Source: CAZXEJ01 sp964639895
GTDB taxonomy: Bacteria > Desulfobacterota_D > UBA1144 > Nemesobacterales > JADFKM01
Assembly: GCA_964639895.1 (NCBI GenBank)
Contig: CAZXEJ010000008.1
Coordinates: forward strand, 1 to 58,457
Reading direction: 5' to 3'
Length of the DNA: 58,457 nt
Shown: piece after piece, positions 45,628 to 54,727 of the stretch
Layout of the letters: the number at the start of each line of letters is the position of its first letter
Position numbering within the stretch: the first letter of the stretch is position 1
The notes under the pieces: model-generated
Databases searched by the model: none
What the model saw: only the letters and a program-made list of their open reading frames with translations
Told to the model about the DNA's origin: nothing
Made by a program: the position numbers and the translations under genes

Positions 45628-46501
45628 ACAGTTCTAGATTATATGCGACGTCGGGAGGGGGATAAAGAGGCGATGGGCTGCGTGCGGGGGGAGCCGCGGT
45701 CGGGAGCCCACTTGCGGGGAGTGGATCGTGGAGGGGGTCGTTGGTTGCGTTGGCGGTGGGAGAGGGATTAGTTCGGGGTGGAAGGCTTGGTTTTTCCATG
45801 CGGGCGTGTTGGCAGTGGGAGAGGGAAAGGCGGAAGGGCTGTGGTCGGCTGTCGACGTGGATGGGGTGGGTGGAGTAGGCGAAGTGGTGGGGTCCCAGGT
45901 GCGATCATGGAGAGGCGGGTGCAGACTCGCCCACGGCTGCGTCGGTCGGTGTCTGAGCCGTGGAATAGACCCGCCGTTGGAGGTGAGCTCCGGCCGGGAG
46001 AGCGTGAGGAGGACGTGTGGGCTGATGGAGGTCGTGGCCGTGGGTGTCGGTGTGGTGAGACGGCACCGAGCGAGCGGGGGGGGCGGCGGTGCCACAGGGG
46101 GGAAGGGGGGGCGAGACCTTTTTCTCCGCGTGTGTTGGAAGCTCGGGCATTATTAAGGTGGGTGGCGGCGGTGCGGGTGGAGCCGGATTGCCCCCAGGTG
46201 CAGGGCGGGAGCGTGTGCGCGTGGGAGTTTGTGGTGGTGTAGGGCCTGCGCAACGGCGTGCCGTGAGGGGTGAGTGGGGTCGATGCCCTTGGTGGGGGGC
46301 GCGGGGCTTTTGTGCGTGGCCGGAAGGGAGCAGGCAGGGGGCTGATTTGTCCGGCAGTGCGGGTGTCTCTGCCCTAGCCCCGGGCTTGTTTGCCCGGCGG
46401 GTGGGGGTGGTCGGCCGTCCATATGTGCTTGTTAACCGTGTCCCGCTTTTCCGTGTAAGGTTTTAGAGGGGGCGTGCCGCCGCACCCGCCGCGGTGTTTC
46501 C
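45628..46501. other. 874-bp G-rich non-coding divergent spacer
   Basis: The first 16 bases hold the polX -10 box (TATAAT on the minus strand at 45643-45638). Beyond it, G outnumbers C by about three to one on the + strand, with long G runs around 46076-46110 capable of G-quadruplex folding. Open frames are low-complexity. No clear promoter for the ATPase at 46502 is seen. Confidence 0.5.
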
Positions 46502-47449
46502 ATGACGCACCAACTGGAGCGCAAGAGGCTCATCATCGTTACGGGCAAGGGTGGTACGGGCAAGACCGTGGTCTCGCTCGTCCTCTCACGGGCAGTGGCG
46601 CGGGTGTGGAATCGTCGTGTGCTGGTGGCCTTGGGCGAGGGGTTGAAGGGTCTGGGTGCCGCCGTCGGGAGCCGGAGAAGGACGTTCGCGCGTCCTATAA
46701 GGCTCGAGGGAGGTGTCTATGCCGTCACCCTCGATGCACGGCGTGCGCTTGACGATTACCTTAAGCTCCGCCTCTCCAGGGCATACCCCTTTTACCGGCC
46801 GCTGCTCAAGCTCAAGGGGGTGGACTACTTCTTCGACGCCGCCCCCGGCCTGAGACAGCTGGCCGTCCTGGGCAAGCTCCGTCAGCTCACCTCCTTGAGC
46901 GACCGCCGCGGCCGACCACGCTTCGCGCTCACCGTGTTCGATGCGCCGGCCAGCGGCCACGCCGCCGCACTTCTGCGCGTGCCTGCCAAGGTGCTCACCC
47001 TCCTGGAGGGCGGACCTCTCCGAAGGGACGTCCACGAGATAGCCGACCTCATGCGCGATAACGAGCGTGCCGCCTTGGTGATCGTTTCGCTGCCCGAGGA
47101 GATGGCCGTCGAAGAGACACTCGAGACCATCGAGGACGCAAGGCGCATCGGTATGGAGCCCGCGTTCGTCGTGTTGAACAGGGTATATCCTTCCCTCTTC
47201 GGCGGTAGTTACGCCGATGGGCTCGTTGCGGCCCCTCGCGAGGGTGAGAAGCGGGGCAGAATGGAGCTCGCTGCGGCTTATCTGGCGCGCGAGCTTCGGT
47301 CGGAGCGCTACGCACGGGAGCTCAAACGGCGGGGTGGGGTGCCGGTGGTGTACCTCTCGGAGAGATTCACTGCACGGCTCGGCAAGGACGATATGGCCGC
47401 TCTCGTGGAGGAGATGGACAAGCAGCTCCAAGGAGGCGACGCGTCGTGA
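46502..47449 (+). CDS. ArsA/Get3-like ATPase, first subunit
   Basis: 315 aa. The deviant Walker A GKGGTGKTVVSL is at about residues 15-26, with the signature lysine. The later VFDAPASGHAAALLRVP matches the DTPPTGH switch of ArsA/Get3 (Asp-Ala-Pro-Ala-Ser-Gly-His). No Cys-rich arsenite site and no efflux partner ArsB are present, so this is not the arsenite pump; it matches the paired ATPases of actinobacteria and deltaproteobacteria (Rv3679/Rv3680-like). Its stop overlaps the start of the second subunit by four bases. Confidence 0.87.
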   Translation: MTHQLERKRLIIVTGKGGTGKTVVSLVLSRAVARVWNRRVLVALGEGLKGLGAAVGSRRRTFARPIRLEGGVYAVTLDARRALDDYLKLRLSRAYPFYRPLLKLKGVDYFFDAAPGLRQLAVLGKLRQLTSLSDRRGRPRFALTVFDAPASGHAAALLRVPAKVLTLLEGGPLRRDVHEIADLMRDNERAALVIVSLPEEMAVEETLETIEDARRIGMEPAFVVLNRVYPSLFGGSYADGLVAAPREGEKRGRMELAAAYLARELRSERYARELKRRGGVPVVYLSERFTARLGKDDMAALVEEMDKQLQGGDAS

Positions 47450-48575
47450 CCCTGGGAGAAGTGGTGCGCCGCAGCCGGGTGGTGGTGTGCGTGGGGCCGG
47501 GCGGAGCTGGAAAGACCACCGTCTCGGCGGCCGTTGCGCTGCAGGGCGTGGCCGACGGCAGGCGCACGTTGGCCCTCACCATCGATCCTGCTCCGCGGTT
47601 GGCGTCCGCTCTGGAGGCGCGGAGGACGGCGGGGAACGAGTCCGTGGCCGTCGGGAGGGAGAGGCTGCTCGATGCGGGGGTGCCGGCAAGCGGCTCACTC
47701 GACGTCATGGTGCTCGACGTCAAGGCCGCCTTCGACGATCTCGTGAGCAGGCTCTCTCCGGACGACGTCACACGGCGGCGGATCCTCTCCAATCGATACT
47801 ACCGCGTCATAGCCGACTCTCTTGCAGGCTCGCACGAGTTCATGGCGCTCGAGCTGTTGAGGACCACCGTCGACCGAGGGCGTTACGATCTCGTAGTGCT
47901 CGCACGCCGCCCACCGGGGGGTTCCTGGACTTTCTTTCGGCGCCCAAGAGGCTCCTTGAGCTGCTGGAATCGCCGGAGATGGCCCTCATGGCCCGCTCGG
48001 CCGCCTTGGCCGAGAGACTCACCTTCGGTCTCAGCGCCCTGTGGACCAATGTGGTTCTCAAGGCGATAGGGAAGGTGGTGGGTTTGGATGTCCTCGGCGA
48101 CGTGTGGTCGTTCTACAGGGATATCGACCCTATAAGGGAGCCTCTGAGCGAACGGGCACGCGCCACGTTCGATCTCATGCGGGGCCCTGAAACGGCGTAC
48201 CTGGTGGTGACGAGGGCCGAGGCGTGGCTGCTCGAGGAGACGCGCACACTCAAGCGGGCCCTTGAGCATGAGGGGTGCCGGGTGGGAGGGGTCGTGGTCA
48301 ACAGGCTGGTCGACGTCCCGCCGTCCCGTACCGAGCCGGAGAAGTCGGTGCCGTGCGTCGGCCTGGAGGAGGGGTTGGCCCTCAGGGTGAGGCGGGCGGC
48401 TGGACTTATGGAGCGCCTTGCCGTTTCACAACGTACGGTCGTTGACGGGCTACGGAAAGCGCTCGGTGGCCGTACCGCCCTGGTGACGCTGCGTGAGCTT
48501 GAGGCCGAGGTTTACGAGATCGCAGGGATCGAAAGGATAAGGAGGGCTCTTTTCGGCCGTCGGCAGGATGGGTAG
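47446..48575 (+). pseudogene. ArsA/Get3-like ATPase, second subunit, single-base frameshift
   Basis: GTG at 47446 overlaps the previous stop. Walker A is VGPGGAGKTTV, with Pro where the signature lysine should be. About 152 codons run in frame to 47901, then the homologous reading continues in another frame from 47904 to 48575 (TPPTGGFLDFL onward, about 223 residues). One missing base in CTC-G(A)C-ACG, between 47902 and 47903, would restore LDTPPTGG and give a protein of about 376 aa. Conservation is good on both sides, so a sequencing or assembly error is as likely as real inactivation. It is the presumed heterodimer partner of the first ATPase. Confidence 0.82.
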
Positions 48576-48581
48576 GGTGTG

Positions 48582-50297
48582 TCAATAGTCTGCGTAGGCC
48601 GTGCTCGTCTTCAGGGCGTAGCTCTTTATACCCTCCGTTATTCCTTCGGCCAGGCGGCTCACGTAGAAGGGGTTCGTGAGCCTCTTCTCCTCGCGTGGGT
48701 TGGTGATGAACGCCGTCTCGATCAGGATGCTGGGGACGTCGGCACCGATGAGCACCACGAAGGGGGCCTTCTTGACACCCTTGCTGCGGATGTAGCGGTA
48801 CTTGCGCGAGAGGTGGGATACCATTGCCCTTTGCACCTTTCGGGCCAAGCTCATCGATTCGTCGATCTTCGAACTCAGCAGGTATTTTTTGAGGATGTCC
48901 TGCAGGTCGCTCAGGCCGCGCGTGTTGGTGGCGTTCTCCCTTGCGGCCACGGCCAGCGAGTGGCGGTCGCGTGTGAAGCTCAGCACGTATGTCTCGATGC
49001 CATGGGCCTTGCGGTCGCGCGATGCGTTGCAATGGATCGAGATAAATAGGTCGGCCCTGTACTTCCTGGCGATTGCCGTCCTCTCCTCGAGGGGTATGTA
49101 GCGGTCGTCGTAGCGGGTGAGTATGACACGCTCGGCTATGCCGTGGCGCTCGAGCTTCTTCTTCAACATCTTGGCTATGGCGAGGTTGACGTCCTTCTCC
49201 TTCACTCCCCTCGGCCCCACGGCTCCGGGATCGCGGCCGCCGTGTCCGGGGTCGATGACGATTGTCCGCACCTTGAGGCCGAGGACGTCGCGCAGCGTCT
49301 TGGGAGGTGGGGCCTCGCCCCTCTTGCGGGCCTTCTTCTTTGCTCCGGCCTCCGTAGGCCAGGCCTTGGCCACGGCCTGGCCCGGTGGCGGTTCCTTTCC
49401 GTAGACGTCCATCACGATGCGGTAGGGGTCACGGAGGGAGAACACCCTGTAGTACTTGAAGCTCTTTATGTAGAGCACCGCCCTTACGGTGCCGGGAGCG
49501 TTGTTGCCGACGCGTATCGATTCGAGCAACCCCCCGTCGGGTTTGGGCACCGAGAGGTCCGGCTCGGCGACGCTTTGCTGTATGTCGACGTAGAGACGCG
49601 GGGGCTTGGATATGGAAGGGTCGGGCCGCAACAGGTGGGGCTTGTAGGAAACGGGCCTGTCGAGGTGGATCACCACGCGCGAATAGTCCTCGGTGGACCA
49701 TGTGCGTACGGCGCGCACACGGGCGTAGCGCGAACCCTTGCGGGATGAGGCGGCTCGGCGGGTGCTCCTTTTCTTGCGCTCGGCTAATCTCTTGTAGGGC
49801 TTGAGCTCATCGAGCTTCTTTCGGGCGACCGGATACATGTCGCCCTTCTTGTAGCCCTTCACTATACGCTCGTATTCCAGGTAGGCCTGCGCCTTGTCCC
49901 ACCTCTCCACAATCCTTGCCACGCGTATCAGGGCGTCGTCGGCCCGTGAGCTGTAGGGGTAGGCGCGTACGAACCGCCTGCTCAGCTCGACGGCCTTCTC
50001 AAGTGCAGGGCGCGAATGGAAGCGGGTACCTATCTCTTCATACATCTTGCCGGCAAGGAAGAGAGCATCGGGGGCGCGCGAGCTGGTGGGGTATTCGACG
50101 TAAATGTTGTTGAAGGCCTTGGCCAAGGTGTCCCAGATCTCCTTGCGGTTCATGTTGTCGGGGTCGGTCGAGAGCTTCTCGTAGAGGGAGAGGGCCTCGG
50201 CGTAGAGGGGCTCACCCTGGTCTTTGTAGGCGAGGCCTGGAAGGGGGAGGAAAGCCAGCAGCACTAAGAGGGTGAGTGCTCGTTGGAACGGTTCCAT
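48582..50297 (-). CDS. N-acetylmuramoyl-L-alanine amidase with TPR and AMIN domains
   Basis: 571 aa. A signal peptide (LTLLVLLAFLPLPGLA) is followed by TPR-like helices (about 30-165; DALFLAGKMYEEIG, DALIRVARIVERWDKA), an AMIN domain (about 190-310; VRAVRTWSTEDYSRVVIHLD) that targets septal murein, and Amidase_3 (about 345-560) with zinc ligands in VIDPGHGGRDPGAVG, the catalytic-site SIHCNAS and ILIETAFITN. Cleaves stem peptides from murein during division. The TPR prefix is a deltaproteobacterial variation on AmiC. It is leaderless by promoter position and ends six bases from the convergent ATPase stop. Confidence 0.93.
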   Translation of the reverse strand: MEPFQRALTLLVLLAFLPLPGLAYKDQGEPLYAEALSLYEKLSTDPDNMNRKEIWDTLAKAFNNIYVEYPTSSRAPDALFLAGKMYEEIGTRFHSRPALEKAVELSRRFVRAYPYSSRADDALIRVARIVERWDKAQAYLEYERIVKGYKKGDMYPVARKKLDELKPYKRLAERKKRSTRRAASSRKGSRYARVRAVRTWSTEDYSRVVIHLDRPVSYKPHLLRPDPSISKPPRLYVDIQQSVAEPDLSVPKPDGGLLESIRVGNNAPGTVRAVLYIKSFKYYRVFSLRDPYRIVMDVYGKEPPPGQAVAKAWPTEAGAKKKARKRGEAPPPKTLRDVLGLKVRTIVIDPGHGGRDPGAVGPRGVKEKDVNLAIAKMLKKKLERHGIAERVILTRYDDRYIPLEERTAIARKYRADLFISIHCNASRDRKAHGIETYVLSFTRDRHSLAVAARENATNTRGLSDLQDILKKYLLSSKIDESMSLARKVQRAMVSHLSRKYRYIRSKGVKKAPFVVLIGADVPSILIETAFITNPREEKRLTNPFYVSRLAEGITEGIKSYALKTSTAYADY

Positions 50298-50306
50298 TTA
50301 AACCTA

Positions 50307-50335
50307 AATATATACAACAGATTTAGTAATGTAAA
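50307..50335 (-). promoter_or_regulatory. promoter abutting the amidase gene
   Basis: On the minus strand TTTACA (50335-50330), 17-nt spacer, TATATT (50312-50307), ATG nine bases further. No ribosome site fits, so a leader of 0-4 nt is predicted. Confidence 0.75.
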
Positions 50336-50893
50336 TGGCCAAAGTGGTTTGATATTTAGTCGCCTCTCGAACGGTGTTCCAGCCGTGTGCGCGGCGCGCC
50401 GTCGGGGTCCTACTCCCGGGGCGATGTGGTGCCGCGCCGCTCGGGACGGTCGTTGGGGGTGCACGGTGACGTGCGTCGCTTCTTCTGCGGCGCCGCGGCG
50501 GAGGTGCGCGGGCGGTTCAGGCCGGGCGTCGGTCGGCGCTTGTTCCCTGGATAGGGGGATTGGGGAAAGGGGACGGGGCTCGTTGCCGTCGGCGCTTCGC
50601 AGCGATTGACGGTGTCTCCTTACGCATCCAGCGGACCGCGCCCTCCTACCGTGGGGGGTATGGGTGTCGGTATCCGCCGTCGCGTGCGCGCCGCCGCGGC
50701 TTCGTCCCCTTTTGGGGGGCGGGGGTGGTTTCTTAAGGGGTAGGGGGCAATATGGTAATATTTTATGGTATCGCACGTGCCACGAGCAGTCCGCGGGGCG
50801 TGGCGGCAGGCGGTTCGTTCGACCCCTCCCCTTCGTACCGCCCGCAGCCGTGGCGGTCGCGTCGTCAACACCACCCGTTGAGAGGTTCCAGGT
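50336..50893. other. 558-bp non-coding divergent spacer
   Basis: Contains a CCCC-TTTT-GGGG hairpin (50706-50717) and an AT-rich patch (50749-50767, TAATATTTTATGG) that may serve as the promoter of the Do-type protease, with a leader of about 120 nt. No gene recognised. Confidence 0.45.
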
Positions 50894-52357
50894 TTGAGTA
50901 TATCCGTCTCGAGATTCGTTTTGTATTTAGCGATATTGCCGCTCCTTATTGCGGGATGCGAGAAGGCCGGCGACGGTCTTCCCGAGGAGGGCACGGCAGG
51001 CGGCGGTGCCGCCGTCTCTACGCCCCTTCCCTCCCAGGCGTCGCACGGAGGGGAAGCGGCGTATCTGCCTTCCTTCTCCCCCCTCGTCAAGAGGCTTAAG
51101 CCCTCGGTGGTCAACATCAGCACGACCAGCGTGGTCGAGGGTTCGCCGTTCATGCCCTTCGGCGAGAACGACCCCTTCTCGGAGCTGTTCAAAAAGTTCT
51201 TCGGGCAGTTGCCCAAGAGGAAGTTCAACCGCCGCGGCCTCGGGTCGGGGTTTATAATATCCCGGGACGGCTATGTGGTGACCAACCACCACGTCGTCAA
51301 AGGGGCGCGTGACATCGAGGTGATCCTGGCCGACGAGAGCCGCTACAAGGCCGAAGTGGTGGGCACTGATCCCAAGACCGACCTTGCCCTGCTCAAGATA
51401 GACGCAGGAAGGGATTTGACCCCACTCGAGTTCGGTGATTCCGAGCACCTCCAGATCGGGGACTGGGTGATAGCCATAGGCAACCCCTTCGGCCTGGGCC
51501 ATACCGTGACGGCCGGCATCGTGAGTGCCAAGGGCAGGGTGCTCGGTCTCGGCAGCTACGATGACTTCATACAGACCGACGCCCCCATCAACCCCGGAAA
51601 CAGCGGCGGCCCGCTCATTGACCTCAGCGGCAAGGTCGTAGGCGTCAACACCGCCCTCGTTCCTCGGGGCCAGGGAATAGGGTTCGCCATCCCCTCGAGC
51701 ATAGCCCGTGGGGTGATCGAGCAGCTCCGTTCAACGGGCAAGGTGGTCAGAGGATGGCTGGGCGTCCACGTGCAGGAGCTCACGCCCGAGATAGTGGAGG
51801 GACTCGCCCTGAGCGTTCGAGAAGGCGTGCTCGTCTCCGATGTCACTCCTGGAAGCCCTGCCGAGAAGGCCGGCATAAAGAGGGGGGACGTTATTGTGGA
51901 GATAAACGGCAAGCCGGTGAGGAAGATCACCGACGTCACCGTGCTCGCGGCCAACTCTACACCCGGGACGGAGCTCACCATAAGCCTTGTTCGCGACGGT
52001 GAGAGGAAGGAGGTCAAGGTCGAGCTGGCGCCCTATCCCGAAGTCGCGGCACGAGATACGGAGAAGAAGACGGCACAGGTGCTGGGTCTCAGGGTGAGTG
52101 ACGTGACGCCCGAGACCGCTGAGGAACTCGGTGTGAAGGCCGGCACGGGGGTTGTGGTCGTGGCCGTCGCAAGGGGGAGCCTGGCGGAGCTTGCCGGTTT
52201 CAAGAAGGGGGACGTCATCCTTGAGGTGAACCGGCAACAGGTAAAGGACAAGGCCGATTTCCTCGATAAAATGGCAAAGCTCAGCTCCAGGGTCTCCAAT
52301 CTGTTTCTCGTGAACCGCAAGCACAAGACGGTCTACATAGCACTCAAGGCGGGCTGA
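50894..52357 (+). CDS. Do-type periplasmic serine protease (DegP/DegQ family)
   Basis: 487 aa. TTG start at 50894, eight bases after GAGAGG; the encoded N-terminus is a lipoprotein signal (LPLLIAGC, Cys22). The trypsin-like domain has the triad His in TNHHVVKGA, Asp in KTDLALLKI and Ser in INPGNSGGPL. Two PDZ domains follow (about 295-380 and 395-485; SPAEKAGIKRGDVIVEINGK and ELAGFKKGDVILEVN). Degrades or refolds damaged envelope proteins. A lipid anchor is less usual than the soluble form and would hold it at a membrane. Confidence 0.95.
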   Translation: MSISVSRFVLYLAILPLLIAGCEKAGDGLPEEGTAGGGAAVSTPLPSQASHGGEAAYLPSFSPLVKRLKPSVVNISTTSVVEGSPFMPFGENDPFSELFKKFFGQLPKRKFNRRGLGSGFIISRDGYVVTNHHVVKGARDIEVILADESRYKAEVVGTDPKTDLALLKIDAGRDLTPLEFGDSEHLQIGDWVIAIGNPFGLGHTVTAGIVSAKGRVLGLGSYDDFIQTDAPINPGNSGGPLIDLSGKVVGVNTALVPRGQGIGFAIPSSIARGVIEQLRSTGKVVRGWLGVHVQELTPEIVEGLALSVREGVLVSDVTPGSPAEKAGIKRGDVIVEINGKPVRKITDVTVLAANSTPGTELTISLVRDGERKEVKVELAPYPEVAARDTEKKTAQVLGLRVSDVTPETAEELGVKAGTGVVVVAVARGSLAELAGFKKGDVILEVNRQQVKDKADFLDKMAKLSSRVSNLFLVNRKHKTVYIALKAG

Positions 52358-52456
52358 AACTGAACGTGCCGTAAGCCTGCTGCGGTCGGGGGTGGGCAGG
52401 GAGAGTAGCCCGGCCTGTTCGACGACGGATCGTCCAAGTAGTTGGGGTGTTTCGGT

Positions 52457-53236
52457 ATGAGGGTCACGATTCTGGGATGCGCCACATCGACCGGTGTGCC
52501 CGTGGTGGGATGCGAGTGCCGCGTGTGCAGGTCGCGGAATCCGAAGAACTCCAGGACCAGGAGTTCCGTACTCATCCAGTGTCACGGCCTCAACATCCTC
52601 ATCGACACCTCCCCCGATCTCAGGTTCCAGGCGCTGCGGCACGGGATTTCCCGCGTCGATGCCGTGCTCTATACACATTCCCATGCCGACCACACCCATG
52701 GAATAGACGACCTGCGGGTGTTCAACTTCATCAACAAGAACACCATCCGCTGCTACGCCAACGCCGAGACTCTCGAAAGCATCCGCAGGAGTTTCAGCTA
52801 CATATTCGACGGGTCTCATTCGGCCGGAGGCAAGCCTCAGCTCGAACTGGTGCGCATAGATGGGAGATTCGCCGTGGGTAGCGTAGGCGTCGTCCCCGTC
52901 GAGGTGGAACACGCCCACTGGACGATATACGGTTACAGGATAGGTGGATTCGCCTACATAACCGACTGCAGCGGCATCCCGCCTGGGTCGCGCGATAAGC
53001 TGCGCGGCCTGGACGTGCTCGTCCTCGGGGCGCTTCGGCCTAGGCCGCACGCCGCCCACTTCAGCGTGGATCAGGCCGTCGAGGCCGCGGCGGCCATAGG
53101 GCCCAAGTGCACCTATCTTACGCACATGGGGCACGAACTCGATTACGACGAGCTTCGGGCGTCCCTTCCGCCGGGGGTCGAGCCCGCCTACGATGGGCTG
53201 ACCGTGGAGCTGGCCGACCCGCCCGAGGGGTGGTGA
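52457..53236 (+). CDS. MBL-fold metallohydrolase (PhnP/YycJ-like)
   Basis: 259 aa. A CxC-type N-terminus (VGCECRVCRS) is found in PhnP cyclic phosphodiesterases. The metallo-beta-lactamase motif is THSHADHTHGID at about residues 71-82; later ligands are in EVEHAHW, YITDCSGI and THMGHEL. PhnP hydrolyses 5-phosphoribosyl 1,2-cyclic phosphate, but no other phn gene is present, so a general phosphodiesterase is equally plausible. The frame starts at a TTG (52442), but the ATG at 52457 fits the fold. A small hairpin ends the gene. Confidence 0.9.
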   Translation: MRVTILGCATSTGVPVVGCECRVCRSRNPKNSRTRSSVLIQCHGLNILIDTSPDLRFQALRHGISRVDAVLYTHSHADHTHGIDDLRVFNFINKNTIRCYANAETLESIRRSFSYIFDGSHSAGGKPQLELVRIDGRFAVGSVGVVPVEVEHAHWTIYGYRIGGFAYITDCSGIPPGSRDKLRGLDVLVLGALRPRPHAAHFSVDQAVEAAAAIGPKCTYLTHMGHELDYDELRASLPPGVEPAYDGLTVELADPPEGW

Positions 53237-53259
53237 GGCTGCGGAAAAAGGAGTCGGCG

Positions 53260-53275
53260 AGGCCCGGGGGCCTTT
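53260..53275 (+). terminator. weak intrinsic terminator
   Basis: AGGCC (53260-53264), loop CGGG, GGCCT (53269-53273), followed by TT, 24 bases after the MBL-fold gene stop. Short T-run. Confidence 0.4.
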
Positions 53276-53320
53276 CCATTTATTGTTATGTGATTCAAGT
53301 GACTAGGTGGTGAACAGGCT

Positions 53321-54553
53321 ATGCAGGAACTCGTATCAAGGCTCAAACGCCGAAACGTTACCAAGCTCGTACTGTGCGTCCTGGACGGACTGGGGGGCCT
53401 TCCGGTCGGTGGCAACGGAGAAAGGACTGAACTGGAAGCGGCCCGTACCCCCAACCTCGACGCCCTCGCCTCCAGGGCCGCCCTCGGACTCCACGTGCCG
53501 GTTGCTCCCGGAATCACTCCCGGCAGCGGCGCAGCCCATCTGGCGCTGTTCGGCTACGATCCACTCACGCACGAGATCGGCAGGGGGGTGCTTGAGGCAT
53601 TGGGTCTCGGCCTGGAGGTGGGGAGGCGCGACATAATGATACGGGGAAACTTCTGCACGGTGAGCTACGAAGGAGGAGTTCCCGTCGTGGTGGACCGCAG
53701 GGCGGGTAGGATCCCCACGGAGGAGAACGCCAGGATAACCGCCATGCTGGCCCAGGCGCTGGGTGAGATCGGGGGGGTGAAGATAAAGCTGGTGCCGGGG
53801 GTGGAACATCGTTTCGTCCTGGTGCTGACGTTTCCCGAGGACCTGCCCGAAGGTGCCGACCGGGTAAGTGACACCGATCCTCAACGTGAGGGGACGGCTC
53901 CACTCGACCCGGTGGCCGCCGACGAGCGTGCCGCACGCACGGCTGAGGTGTTGAGGGAGTTCGTGGAACGAGCTGCCCGTTTGCTTCGCGGCGAGCCCAG
54001 GGCGAACTACCTGCTGTTGCGCGGTGTTTCTGCCTATCCGCGCCTTGCCGGCTTTGCGGAGGTCTACGGTCTTCGGGCCGCCGCGGTGGCGGCATACCCC
54101 ATGTACAGGGGCGTCGCCAAGCTGGTGGGGATGGAGGTGCTTCAAGTTGATGGTGAGGCGGTAGAGGATGAGATCAAGGTCCTTGAGGCGGAGTTCGGCC
54201 GCTTCGATTTCTTCTACCTGCATGTCAAGAAGACCGACAGCCGCGGTGAGGACGGGGATTTCGACGCCAAAGTGCGGGTGATCGAGGAGTTCGATGCCTT
54301 GGTGCCCAGGATTGTCGAGCTGAGCCCTGACGTGCTCGTCGTGACTGGCGATCACTCCACGCCGTCCGCGATGAGGTCTCACAGCTGGCATCCCGTGCCC
54401 TTGTTGCTCCACTCGCCCTATACGAGAGGGGGGGGCGAAGGGGGCTTTGGCGAGTCGCAGTGCCTTCGCGGGGAGCTCGGAACCATCAGGGCGCTTGAGC
54501 TCCTGCCCCTCATGATGGCCCATGCAGGAAGGCTCGACAAATTCGGCGCATGA
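53321..54553 (+). CDS. apgM: 2,3-bisphosphoglycerate-independent phosphoglycerate mutase, archaeal type
   Basis: 410 aa. Interconverts 3- and 2-phosphoglycerate. Alkaline-phosphatase-superfamily motifs are in order: VLCVLDGLGG (metal Asp), TPNLDALASRA, ITPGSGAAHLALFGYDPL with the phospho-Ser, DFDAKVRVIEEFD, VVTGDHSTPSAM and SHSWHPVPLLL. This is the ApgM class common in archaea and in some anaerobic bacteria, not GpmI or GpmA. AGGTGG lies ten bases before the ATG. The downstream tRNA-Leu has its own promoter. Confidence 0.95.
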   Translation: MQELVSRLKRRNVTKLVLCVLDGLGGLPVGGNGERTELEAARTPNLDALASRAALGLHVPVAPGITPGSGAAHLALFGYDPLTHEIGRGVLEALGLGLEVGRRDIMIRGNFCTVSYEGGVPVVVDRRAGRIPTEENARITAMLAQALGEIGGVKIKLVPGVEHRFVLVLTFPEDLPEGADRVSDTDPQREGTAPLDPVAADERAARTAEVLREFVERAARLLRGEPRANYLLLRGVSAYPRLAGFAEVYGLRAAAVAAYPMYRGVAKLVGMEVLQVDGEAVEDEIKVLEAEFGRFDFFYLHVKKTDSRGEDGDFDAKVRVIEEFDALVPRIVELSPDVLVVTGDHSTPSAMRSHSWHPVPLLLHSPYTRGGGEGGFGESQCLRGELGTIRALELLPLMMAHAGRLDKFGA

Positions 54554-54571
54554 CCGTGCGCTCACACACCT

Positions 54572-54600
54572 TTGACTTTTGCGACGCCATGAGCTATATT
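54572..54600 (+). promoter_or_regulatory. sigma-70 promoter of tRNA-Leu
   Basis: TTGACT (54572-54577), 17-nt spacer, TATATT (54595-54600). Transcription would start near 54607, 33 nt before the mature tRNA. Confidence 0.8.
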
Positions 54601-54639
54601 AATTCTTGCCGGCTGACCTTCCACGTTTTCTTTTGGAGT

Positions 54640-54726
54640 GCCGAAGTGGCGGAACTGGTAGACGCGCTGTCTTGAGGGGGCAGTGCCCGCAAGGGCGTGC
54701 GAGTTCGAATCTCGCCTTCGGCACCA
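54640..54726 (+). tRNA. tRNA-Leu (anticodon GAG)
   Basis: 87 nt with encoded CCA and the long variable arm of class II tRNAs. Acceptor GCCGAAG pairs with CTTCGGC; anticodon stem CTGTC/GGCAG encloses TTGAGGG (anticodon GAG); variable arm TGCCCGCAAGGGCG; T arm GCGAGTTCGAATCTCGC. The integrase stop codon begins one base after CCA, so the 3' end of this gene is the likely phage or island attachment site. Confidence 0.97.
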
Positions 54727-54727
54727 A

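Noticed and set aside
46502..48575. Arsenite efflux ATPase ArsA
   Set aside because: No cysteine metal site, no arsB/arsD/arsR nearby, and the two halves are separate genes.
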